Source of the DNA: Planctomycetales bacterium
Lineage (GTDB): Bacteria > Planctomycetota > SBBH01
Direction: 5' to 3'
NCBI GenBank assembly: GCA_005239795.1
Contig: SBBH01000004.1
Location: 1-12,685 of the forward strand
Length of the DNA stretch: 12,685 nt
Shown in pieces: positions 1-5,699 of the stretch. The notes below the pieces were generated by a model, which saw nothing but the letters and a program-made list of their open reading frames with translations, did no database searches and was not told the DNA's origin. The first letter of the stretch is position 1. Every line of letters begins with the position of its first letter. A program made the translations under genes and the position numbers.

Positions 1-1404
1 CCCCCGCCCCGCCCAAACGTTGTCTACGTGATCGTCGACGACCTGCGGTGGGACTGCCTGGGGATCGCGGGCCATCCCCATCTTCTCACACCGCACATGG
101 ATCTGCTCGCCAGGGGCGGCGCCAGGATGAAAGAGTCGTTCGTGGTCACCAGCCTCTGCAGTCCGAGCCGCGCGAGCTTCCTCACCGGGCGCTACCCCCA
201 CCAGCACGGGATCCGCCACAACCATCTGAAGAACGGCTCAAACGATCTGACCCGTTTTGAAAACGAGGAACGGACATTCCCCCAGATCCTCCATGAAACG
301 GGCTATGCCACCGCCTACTTCGGAAAGTTCCACATCGTTCCGGACGGCCGTCCCCAACGGGGGTTTGACACCTGGATGGCCCTTCCCGGACAGGGGCAAT
401 ACATCGACCCCACCTACGACGTGAACGGAAAAAAGCGAAAATTCCAAGGACATGCCGATGACATCACGGGAGACCACGCCGCCGCCTGGCTCAAGGACCC
501 CGCCCGAAAGGAGAAGCCGTTCTGCCTCTGCGTCGGGTTCAAGGCGCCTCACGCCCCGCAAACGCCTCCCCCGCGCCACGCCCGATGGCTCGAGGGGGTC
601 GAGATCCCGAAGCCTGCCAACTACGACGAGGACTATGCCGCTGGCGGCAAGCCCGACGTCGTGGCCAAGTCCACCCTCCGGATCGGCGTCTTCCCGCACG
701 GCCTAGAAAAGAAGGGAGGCTGGGATCCGTTCATCAAGGATTTTTACCGCTCGATCCGCGGCGTCGACGACAACCTCGGCAAGATCCTGGCCGCGCTCCA
801 GGAAACGGGGCTCGCGCAAAACACGCTTGTCGTCTTCGTGGGGGACAACGGCTTCTATCTGGGAGAACACCACCTCATCGACAAGCGCTTCCCTTATGAA
901 GAGGGGCTCCGCGTCCCGATGCTCATCCGTTGCCCCGGCCGCATTGCGCCGGGCACGACGCCAACGCAGATCGCGCTCAGCATCGATATCGCCCCGACGA
1001 TCCTCGATTTCTGTGGCGTCGGGATCCCGGCGAACGTCCCCGGCAGAAGCCTCTCCCCGATCCTTTCCGGACAAGAGGCCTCCGACTGGCGGCGCGACTT
1101 TTTCTACGAGTATGCCGAACCCCCTCCTTTCTATTTGCGTGAGGGAGAGGACAAGGGAAACATCCCCGTTCCGTATATCGTGGCGGTGCGCTCCCAACGC
1201 CATAAGTACATCGAGTACCTGGACGCCGGCGGCGCCTGTGAGCTCTATGACCTCGCGGCCGACCCCCGGGAGATGAAAAACCTCGCGGGCGACCCTGCGC
1301 AGGCGGAACTCCTCGCCTCGATGCGGGCGCGCCTCGCCGCGCTCCAAAAGGAACTCCGTTGGACCCCGCCTCCCCCTCCCCCGCCGGCCCGTGAGAAACG
1401 CTAG
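1..1404 (+). CDS. Sulfatase, S1 family (formylglycine-dependent), 5' end missing
   Basis: Probably hydrolyses a sulfate ester, in this setting perhaps on a sugar. The frame is open from base 1 and reads RPNVVYVIVDDLRWD, the usual N-terminal strand and metal-binding Asp pair of sulfatases, so the real start lies left of the window; the GTG at 28 sits inside this motif and is not the start. The sulfatase signature CSPSRASFLTGR follows, its Cys codon at 157-159 being the residue matured to formylglycine. VGDNGFYLGEH (codons from about 838) carries the second metal-binding Asp-Asn, and the ELYDLAADPREMKNLA C-terminal motif is typical of the family. About 467 residues are visible, close to full length. 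The C terminus ends in a seven-proline run and a basic tail. Export cannot be judged because the N terminus is missing. The substrate is not identifiable; the downstream kinase and sugar ABC genes suggest glycan desulfation (inference). Confidence 0.93.
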   Translation, partial: PPPRPNVVYVIVDDLRWDCLGIAGHPHLLTPHMDLLARGGARMKESFVVTSLCSPSRASFLTGRYPHQHGIRHNHLKNGSNDLTRFENEERTFPQILHETGYATAYFGKFHIVPDGRPQRGFDTWMALPGQGQYIDPTYDVNGKKRKFQGHADDITGDHAAAWLKDPARKEKPFCLCVGFKAPHAPQTPPPRHARWLEGVEIPKPANYDEDYAAGGKPDVVAKSTLRIGVFPHGLEKKGGWDPFIKDFYRSIRGVDDNLGKILAALQETGLAQNTLVVFVGDNGFYLGEHHLIDKRFPYEEGLRVPMLIRCPGRIAPGTTPTQIALSIDIAPTILDFCGVGIPANVPGRSLSPILSGQEASDWRRDFFYEYAEPPPFYLREGEDKGNIPVPYIVAVRSQRHKYIEYLDAGGACELYDLAADPREMKNLAGDPAQAELLASMRARLAALQKELRWTPPPPPPPAREKR

Positions 1405-1456
1405 TGCTTCGACACAGGCGATTTTGCGCCCACTCAAAATTGCCTGGCTCAGCACT
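1403..1456 (+). other. Stem-loop between sulfatase and kinase genes
   Basis: CAGGCGATTTTG (1415-1426) and CAAAATTGCCTG (1435-1446) form a 12-bp stem with one G-T pair and an 8-nt loop. An outer stem AGTGCT (1403-1408) / AGCACT (1451-1456) extends it across an internal loop. The structure begins in the sulfatase stop codon and ends about 10 nt before the kinase Shine-Dalgarno sequence. There is no T-tract on either strand, so it is not a standard intrinsic terminator. It could stabilise or process the mRNA, lower expression of the downstream genes, or be a degenerate mobile palindrome. The pairing is seen; the role is unknown. Confidence 0.6.
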
Positions 1457-1466
1457 CGTGGTGAGC

Positions 1467-1472
1467 GAGGGG
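1467..1472 (+). promoter_or_regulatory. Ribosome binding site of the sugar kinase
   Basis: GAGGGG ends 4 nt before ATG 1477. It supports that start over the in-frame ATG at 1507, which has only A-rich sequence in front of it. Confidence 0.6.
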
Positions 1473-1476
1473 ATAC

Positions 1477-2487
1477 ATGAACGCTCCAAACCACCCAAAA
1501 AATAAAATGAGCCGAACCACGAGCCCGCTTGACGTCGCCGGGATCGGGTCTCTCGTCGTCGACAAGATCATCCGCACGCCGCGGATCCTGGGGCCCGAGG
1601 AGAAGATCATCCTCACCCCTTTCGAGGACGGCTCGGCGGTCCGCACACTCCAAGGGGGGGTGATCTTGAATCACCTGGCCTGGGCGCGCCTCCTGGGGCT
1701 GGCAACAGGCGTTTTCGGGAAGCTGCCGCGGGATCCGGACGGGCTGTTCCTGCGCCGCGGCATGGAGGCGCTGGGAATCGTCCAGGATCTCGACCCGCGC
1801 GCCGGCTCCACGGCATTTTCACTTATCTGCGTCGCCCCCAACGGCGATCGCGCCATCTACATGAACCGCGGCGCCAACGGTGAAACCTCGCCCGCCGACA
1901 TCCGGAAGCGCCACCGGCCCTTTATCCGCCGGGCGCGCCTCGTGACGACGGAAATCTCCCAACTCCCCCTGGCCACGGTGGTGGCGGTCTTGGAGGAGGG
2001 GCGACTGGCCGGCGCCGAGACGGTCTTGGACGTCGACATCCCCCCCTCGGACGCGGTCCCGCTCCTGGGGACGCGCGCTGATCTGGAGCGGGCCCTGAAG
2101 CTCGCGACCTACTTGAAACCCTCTCAGGCCGCCGCCCGAGAGCTTGTGGGGAAGAGCCGCCCCCTGGCGGCGGCTAAAACCCTGCGCCAACGCACCGGCG
2201 CCAAGGCTGTGGCGATCACCGACGGCGCGCGCGGATCTGCGATCGCGGCCGAGGGATTCTCTCAAATCATCCCGGCATTTCCGGTCAAGGCGATCGACAC
2301 GACCGGCTGCGGGGACGCCTTTTTAGGGGGATTCCTGGCGGGGCTCCGGCGCGGACTCCCCTGGAGCCGGATCGGGCGCCTCGCCAACGCCTGCGGGGCG
2401 GCCTGCGCCGAACGGCTCGGGGCCTTCCCCCTGCCGGATCCGGCCGGCGCACGCAAGCGCATCGCGGCGCTCTTTTCCTCTTCCTAA
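1477..2487 (+). CDS. PfkB-family carbohydrate kinase (ribokinase-like)
   Basis: Likely an ATP-dependent cytoplasmic kinase that phosphorylates a sugar or sugar acid after uptake. The 336-residue length fits the family. The N-terminal strand DVAGIGSLVVDKI (about 19-31) opens the fold. The second PfkB signature is clear near the C terminus as DTTGCGDAFLGGFLAGL (274-290), with the catalytic base Asp280 and the anion-hole glycines; the usual Ala in TGAGD is Cys here. DVDIPP (185-190) and LKPSQAAARELVG (213-225) match the central sheet region. The start at 1477 is chosen because of the GAGGGG site just upstream; it adds a short polar N-terminal tail. The gene lies 72 bp after the sulfatase and 3 bp before the ABC ATPase, so it is probably in the same operon and acts on the imported sugar. 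The exact substrate cannot be told from sequence alone. Confidence 0.88.
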   Translation: MNAPNHPKNKMSRTTSPLDVAGIGSLVVDKIIRTPRILGPEEKIILTPFEDGSAVRTLQGGVILNHLAWARLLGLATGVFGKLPRDPDGLFLRRGMEALGIVQDLDPRAGSTAFSLICVAPNGDRAIYMNRGANGETSPADIRKRHRPFIRRARLVTTEISQLPLATVVAVLEEGRLAGAETVLDVDIPPSDAVPLLGTRADLERALKLATYLKPSQAAARELVGKSRPLAAAKTLRQRTGAKAVAITDGARGSAIAAEGFSQIIPAFPVKAIDTTGCGDAFLGGFLAGLRRGLPWSRIGRLANACGAACAERLGAFPLPDPAGARKRIAALFSSS

Positions 2488-2490
2488 GCG

Positions 2491-4038
2491 ATGAGCGGAC
2501 CGACCTCTGCCATCCCCCCCATTCTTTCCATGCGCGGCATCTCAAAGCGTTTCGGCGGGGTGAACGCCCTGTCGAACGTCTCCCTCGACATTTTCGCCGG
2601 CGAGGTGCAGGCGTTGGTGGGGGAAAACGGCGCCGGAAAAAGCACCCTCATGAAAATCCTCTCCGGGGCGGCCGAGCCCGATTCCGGAGAAATCCTCGTC
2701 GACGGCCGGCGCGCCGAGATCCACTCCCCGCGCGAGGCTGAACGCGCCAGGATCCGGATGATCCACCAGGAGCTGGCGCTGGTGGGGGCCCTCTCGGTCG
2801 CCGAAAACATCTGCCTGGGGCGCCTCCCGCGGACGCGCTGGCGCCTTGTCGACCGCCGGGCGATGCGCCAAGAGGCGCGGCGGATCCTCGCGCGCCTGGG
2901 AAGCTCTCTCGACGTCGATGCGCCGGCCGGTGTGCTCTCGATCGGCGCCCAGCAGATCGTGGAGATCGCCAAGGCACTCTCACAGGACGCCCGGATCCTG
3001 GTGATGGACGAGCCGACGAGCGCCCTTCCCGAGACCGACGCCAAAAAACTCCTGGCGCTCGTGCGCCAGCTCAAATCAGAAGGGGTCGCGATCGTCTACA
3101 TCACCCACAAGATGGAGGAAATCTACGGCCTGGCCGACCGCCTGACGGTGTTGCGGGACGGAAAATTCATCGGCACCGAAACGCCCGAAAAACTCCCCCG
3201 AGCCGAGCTCATCCGCTGGATGGTCGGCCGGACGCTTTCGGAATTGATCCCACAGCACGCGGGAAAACCGGGCGCGCCGCTTCTCACTGTACGGGATCTC
3301 GCGGTGCGCGACGCGCGCACAGGAATGCCCCTCGTGGACGGGGTGAGCTTGACGCTCGCCCGCGGGGAGATCCTGGGCCTCGCCGGGCTCGTGGGCTCCG
3401 GCAACAGCGAGCTTTTAGGCGCCTTGTTCGGCCGCTTCGGGCGCCCCGCCGCCCTCGCCGTGACGATCAACGGGCGCCCTTTCCTGCCGGGCGATCCGGC
3501 CGCGGCGATCCGCGCGGGGGCGGCGCTCCTCACCAATGATCGAAAAGCCACAGGGCTCGTCCTTCCCCTCTCGGTGCGCGAGAACGCGATGCTGGCCTCG
3601 CTTTCGCGCGCGGCGCGCGCGGGCCTGGTGAGCCGTCGCCAGGAGGAGGCGCTCTCGGCACCGGTCTTAAAGCGCCTTCATCTGCGCGCGGCCTCTTCCG
3701 AAAGCCAGGTCTCGACCCTCTCGGGAGGAAACCAACAGAAGGTGGCCCTGGCCAAGTGGCTCCTGACTCGGCCTCGGCTTTTGCTTCTGGATGAGCCCAC
3801 GCGCGGCGTCGACGTCGGCGCCAAGCACGAGATCTACGAGCTCATCAATGCCCTGGCCGACGAGGGGGTCGGGATCCTGCTTGTCACCAGCGAGCTCCCC
3901 GAACTTCTGGGGCTTTCCGACCGGATCCTCGCGATGCACCGAGGGCGCGTCACCGCCGAATTCACGAGAGCCCAGGCCACGCCGGAAAAGGTGATGGCCG
4001 CGGCGACGGCCTCGGACCAACCACAAGAGGCCGCATGA
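2491..4038 (+). CDS. Sugar ABC transporter ATP-binding protein, two fused ATPase domains (RbsA/MglA type)
   Basis: Cytoplasmic motor of a carbohydrate importer of the ribose/galactose/xylose class. The first domain has Walker A GENGAGKST (44-52), the signature LSIGAQQ (149-155) and Walker B ILVMDEPTSAL (169-179). The second domain (from about 263) has a degenerate P-loop GLVGSGNSE (299-307), lacking the Lys as is usual for the second half of this family, then LSGGNQQKVALAKWL (410-424) and LLLLDEPTRGVDVGAK (430-445). The 515-residue length is normal. TNDRKATGL (348-356) replaces the usual EDRK..GL stretch, with Asn in place of Glu. The gene starts 3 bp after the kinase stop and overlaps the permease gene by ATGA, so the two are translationally coupled. 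The sugar carried is not identifiable. Confidence 0.93.
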   Translation: MSGPTSAIPPILSMRGISKRFGGVNALSNVSLDIFAGEVQALVGENGAGKSTLMKILSGAAEPDSGEILVDGRRAEIHSPREAERARIRMIHQELALVGALSVAENICLGRLPRTRWRLVDRRAMRQEARRILARLGSSLDVDAPAGVLSIGAQQIVEIAKALSQDARILVMDEPTSALPETDAKKLLALVRQLKSEGVAIVYITHKMEEIYGLADRLTVLRDGKFIGTETPEKLPRAELIRWMVGRTLSELIPQHAGKPGAPLLTVRDLAVRDARTGMPLVDGVSLTLARGEILGLAGLVGSGNSELLGALFGRFGRPAALAVTINGRPFLPGDPAAAIRAGAALLTNDRKATGLVLPLSVRENAMLASLSRAARAGLVSRRQEEALSAPVLKRLHLRAASSESQVSTLSGGNQQKVALAKWLLTRPRLLLLDEPTRGVDVGAKHEIYELINALADEGVGILLVTSELPELLGLSDRILAMHRGRVTAEFTRAQATPEKVMAAATASDQPQEAA

Positions 4039-5027
4039 CCCTCAAAATCCGCCAGATCCTGGGCGCCTCGCGCCCTCTGCTCATCCTGGCGGCGGTCTTC
4101 GTCCTCTGCGCGGCGCTCTCCCCCACCGACGGCCAGGGGGCCAACACCTTCCTGACCTGGGGAAGCCAGACCAACATGCTCCGTTTCATGAGCGAGTACG
4201 GCATCCTCGCCGCAGGGATGACGCTCGTCATCCTGTCCGGAGGGATCGATCTTTCGGTCGGCTCAATCCTGGGATTCACGGCGGTCCTGTTCTCATGGAT
4301 GACGATCTGGAAGGACGTACCGGCGGTCTTGGCGGTGCCGGCGTGCCTCGCGGCAGGGGCGGCCCTGGGAGGGGTGAACGGATTTCTCGTGGCGCGCTTC
4401 CGGATCCAGCCATTCGTCGTGACGCTCGCCATGATGGTCGTGGCGCGGGGGCTCGCGAAACTCGTCTCCGGAGGGCAAAAAGTCTCAACCGCCTTTGAAC
4501 AGAACGGCGACTTCGTCACCAAACCGATCCCGCCGTTTTTTGACTTTTTAAACGACCGGATCGGCGGGACTTTCCCCGTGGTCGGCGTCGTCTTCCTGGC
4601 GGCGATTCTTCTCTTGTGGGGTGCCGCCCGCTACACCCTTTTCGGCCGGCACCTCTATGCGATCGGCGGGAACGAGGAAGCAGCCCGGCTCTCCGGCGTC
4701 CGCGTGGGGTGGGCCAAGGCGGGGGCCTACGCGGTCTCGGGGCTCATGGCGGCCCTGGCGGGTCTGTGCGACGCCGCCCAGCAGCAACAGGGGGATCCCG
4801 AGGCCGGCGCCACCTACGAACTCGACGCGATCGCGGCGGTCGTGATCGGGGGAACAGCGCTCACCGGCGGGCGCGGGAGCATGAGTTTGACGCTGGTGGG
4901 GGTTCTCGTGATCGGTTACATCGACCAGATCCTGAGCCTCAAGGGGTTCGACCAATCGCAGAGGCTCATCGCCAAGGGGCTCATCATCCTGGGAGCGGTC
5001 CTTCTCCAGAAAAGAGAGCGGGTCTAG
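4035..5027 (+). CDS. Sugar ABC transporter permease (RbsC type, BPD_transp_2)
   Basis: Inner-membrane channel partner of the preceding ATPase. The 330 residues are strongly hydrophobic, with several membrane segments beginning at about 14-29. Family marks are GGIDLSVGSILG (69-80), the ATPase-coupling loop GRHLYAIGGNEEAARLSGV (204-222) and YELDAIAAVVIGGTALTGGRGS (261-282). The start at 4035 overlaps the ATPase stop as ATGA, which fits coupled translation in fixed ratio. No periplasmic solute-binding protein gene follows; the next feature is a tRNA. The binding protein must be encoded left of the window or elsewhere. The operon probably ends here, though no clear intrinsic terminator is visible before the tRNA gene. 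Confidence 0.93.
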   Translation: MTLKIRQILGASRPLLILAAVFVLCAALSPTDGQGANTFLTWGSQTNMLRFMSEYGILAAGMTLVILSGGIDLSVGSILGFTAVLFSWMTIWKDVPAVLAVPACLAAGAALGGVNGFLVARFRIQPFVVTLAMMVVARGLAKLVSGGQKVSTAFEQNGDFVTKPIPPFFDFLNDRIGGTFPVVGVVFLAAILLLWGAARYTLFGRHLYAIGGNEEAARLSGVRVGWAKAGAYAVSGLMAALAGLCDAAQQQQGDPEAGATYELDAIAAVVIGGTALTGGRGSMSLTLVGVLVIGYIDQILSLKGFDQSQRLIAKGLIILGAVLLQKRERV

Positions 5028-5095
5028 AAAACCGACGACTAGAAGACAGTTGGAAAATATCTGGCACACAGGTGGCACTGAAACGGAGGGCCCGG

Positions 5096-5101
5096 TATAA
5101 C
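5096..5101 (+). promoter_or_regulatory. Possible -10 element of the tRNA-Thr gene
   Basis: TATAAC matches the sigma-70 -10 consensus at five of six positions and lies 36 nt before the tRNA. No good -35 hexamer is seen at the expected spacing. The 110 bp between the permease and the tRNA otherwise holds nothing I can name. Confidence 0.3.
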
Positions 5102-5137
5102 GCCTGTTGCAAATCTAGGATGGTTGGCAGGTCTTTC

Positions 5138-5209
5138 GCCAGCGTAGCTCAACGGCAGAGCACCGCTTTCGTAAAGCGGGGGTTGTGGGTTCGAATCCCA
5201 TCGCTGGCT
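5138..5209 (+). tRNA. tRNA-Thr (anticodon CGT, reads ACG)
   Basis: A full cloverleaf can be drawn. The acceptor stem is GCCAGCG (5138-5144) with CGCTGGC (5202-5208). The D-arm is GCTC/GAGC (5147-5150, 5158-5161). The anticodon stem is CCGCT/AGCGG (5163-5167, 5175-5179) with loop TTCGTAA, giving CGT at 5170-5172. The variable region is GGGTT, and the T-arm is GTGGG/CCCAT with loop TTCGAAT. The discriminator base is T5209. The next bases are CCG, so the 3' CCA is not encoded and must be added by the CCA-adding enzyme. G1-C72 and C2-G71 agree with threonine identity. The 3' half is copied downstream (see the 23-bp repeat). Confidence 0.96.
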
Positions 5210-5220
5210 CCGTTTCGCGT
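5198..5220 (+). repeat. Direct repeat of the tRNA 3' end, copy 1 (inside tRNA-Thr)
   Basis: A 23-bp stretch covers the last 12 bases of the tRNA (ccatcgctggct) plus ccgtttcgcgt beyond it. It is exactly repeated at 5382-5404, 184 bp downstream. The match stops abruptly on both sides. The layout resembles an attB/attP-type core generated by an integrase at a tRNA gene, or a tandem duplication anchored at the tRNA end. Confidence 0.85.
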
Positions 5221-5345
5221 TACCTATGTCTCGGGAAGGACATATAGCGGGCTGTCTCCGTCGTTGCTCGGCAAGCCGGGGGTCGCAGTGTAGACCCGAC
5301 GGCTTGCCTCGCGCCTTGGATCCAGCCCACTCTCCGCGAAACGGA
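5209..5345 (+). repeat. Structured block I: inverted-repeat-bounded hairpin element
   Basis: TCCGTTTCGCG (5209-5219) pairs perfectly with CGCGAAACGGA (5335-5345), enclosing 115 bp. Inside are a short stem TATGTC (5225-5230) / GACATA (5239-5244) and the long hairpin at 5270-5308. The same outer repeat encloses block II. It may be a small non-autonomous mobile palindrome, an integration remnant or a structured RNA. No open reading frame of note is present. Confidence 0.55.
5270..5308 (+). other. Long hairpin inside block I
   Basis: GGCAAGCC (5270-5277) pairs with GGCTTGCC (5301-5308), G5278 pairs with C5300, and GGGTC (5280-5284) pairs with GACCC (5293-5297) around an 8-nt loop. That is 14 base pairs in 39 nt with a small internal loop. 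No T-tract follows, so I do not call it an intrinsic terminator, although it could end or protect a tRNA transcript. Confidence 0.6.
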
Positions 5346-5381
5346 TAAAACTGCAGGGAGGCAGCGAGTGGGGGCCAAAAT

Positions 5382-5404
5382 CCATCGCTGGCTCCGTTTC
5401 GCGT
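5382..5404 (+). repeat. Direct repeat of the tRNA 3' end, copy 2
   Basis: Exact 23-bp copy of 5198-5220, beginning with the T-arm/acceptor part of tRNA-Thr. No tRNA 5' part precedes it, so it is a tail fragment and not a second tRNA gene. It opens structured block II. Confidence 0.85.
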
Positions 5405-5408
5405 ATCG

Positions 5409-5470
5409 TCCACCTACACACCTTCGGTGTTACGGTGGATCCGCCGTAGGGCCGAAGGCCTGTAGGCGGA
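5409..5470 (+). repeat. REP/BIME-like palindromic element 1 (two inverted 31-nt hairpins)
   Basis: The left half reads TCCACC TAC ACACC TTC GGTGT TAC GGTGGA (5409-5439): a 6-bp outer stem, a 3x3 internal loop, a 5-bp inner stem and a 3-nt loop. The right half (5440-5470) is the same design in opposite orientation, TCCGCC GTA GGGCC GAA GGCCT GTA GGCGGA. The halves meet at GGATCC. The architecture is the same as in element 2 with different stem bases. Confidence 0.75.
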
Positions 5471-5491
5471 CAGGCCATCGACTCGCGCCTT

Positions 5492-5553
5492 TCCACCTAC
5501 ATCACGTCGTGATTCCGGCGGATCCGCCGGAGTGACGAAGTCACGTAGGCGGA
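5492..5553 (+). repeat. REP/BIME-like palindromic element 2 (two inverted 31-nt hairpins)
   Basis: It has the same 62-bp length, and the first nine (TCCACCTAC) and last nine bases (GTAGGCGGA) are identical to element 1. The inner stems are ATCAC/GTGAT with loop GTC (5501-5513) and GTGAC/GTCAC with loop GAA (5532-5544). The core TCCGGCGGATCCGCCGGA (5514-5531) is a perfect 18-bp palindrome. The outer stem of the left half has one A-C mismatch. Stem sequences differ from element 1 but pairing is kept. Confidence 0.75.
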
Positions 5554-5608
5554 GAATCTGGCCCGCGCTCCGCGAAACGCCATGGGCCAAGGCCAAACCG
5601 CTATGGGT

Positions 5609-5623
5609 GGCGCCGGCGGCGCC
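5609..5623 (+). other. Short GC hairpin upstream of gyrA
   Basis: GGCGCC (5609-5614) and GGCGCC (5618-5623) pair around a GGC loop. It lies 77 nt before the gyrA start, and CAAACCGCT / CAAAACCGCT flanks it on both sides. Its function is unknown; simple GC-rich chance pairing is possible. Confidence 0.35.
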
Positions 5624-5657
5624 GTCAAAACCGCTCGGAGGGGCCTCCCGAAAACGG

Positions 5658-5663
5658 TAAAAT
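5658..5663 (+). promoter_or_regulatory. Possible -10 element for gyrA
   Basis: TAAAAT lies 36 nt before the gyrA start in otherwise GC-rich DNA. A convincing -35 hexamer is not visible. Transcription from here would give a leader of roughly 30 nt containing the purine-rich ribosome binding region. Confidence 0.3.
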
Positions 5664-5686
5664 TCGAGACTCCCTGGGGGGAAAAA

Positions 5687-5691
5687 GAGAG
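5687..5691 (+). promoter_or_regulatory. Probable ribosome binding site of gyrA
   Basis: GAGAG lies 8 nt before GTG 5700 in a purine-rich run. It supports the GTG start, and so supports the unusual proline-rich N terminus being translated. Confidence 0.4.
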
Positions 5692-5699
5692 AAAACGCC

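Larger units (their letters stand above)
5395..5579 (+). repeat. Structured block II: inverted-repeat-bounded pair of palindromic elements
   Basis: CGTTTCGCG (5395-5403) pairs with CGCGAAACG (5571-5579), the same outer repeat as in block I. The block contains two 62-bp palindromic elements (5409-5470 and 5492-5553). It shares further pieces with block I: CTCGCGCCTT (5308-5317 and 5482-5491) and CTCCGCGAAACG (5332-5343 and 5568-5579). The two blocks therefore look like diverged copies of one ancestral unit with different internal palindromes (inference). Confidence 0.55.

Noticed and set aside
703..1674. - strand open frame across the sulfatase end and kinase start
   Set aside because: It crosses two well-supported genes and an intergenic stem-loop, and has no recognisable motif.
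5048..5085. Sigma-54 promoter from the TGGCAC motifs
   Set aside because: The expected TTGC -12 element is not found at the right spacing from either TGGCAC.
5270..5308. Intrinsic terminator after the tRNA
   Set aside because: The stem is strong but no T-tract follows on either strand.
5382..5404. Second tRNA gene
   Set aside because: Only the 3' tail is present; no D-arm or anticodon arm precedes it.
5039..5413. - strand frame giving a RWDSNPQPPLYESGALPLSYAG-like peptide across the tRNA
   Set aside because: This is the familiar spurious translation of a tRNA antisense strand; the + strand gives the matching SVAQRQSTAFVKRGLWVRIPSL artefact.
5198..5553. CRISPR array
   Set aside because: Only two copies of the tRNA-tail repeat and two of the palindromic element, with irregular structured sequence between them and no cas genes.
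5585..5625. Third copy of the tRNA tail repeat (ggccaaaccgctatgggtgg region)
   Set aside because: The resemblance to the end of block I is loose and needs several gaps; not better than chance in this GC-rich sequence.
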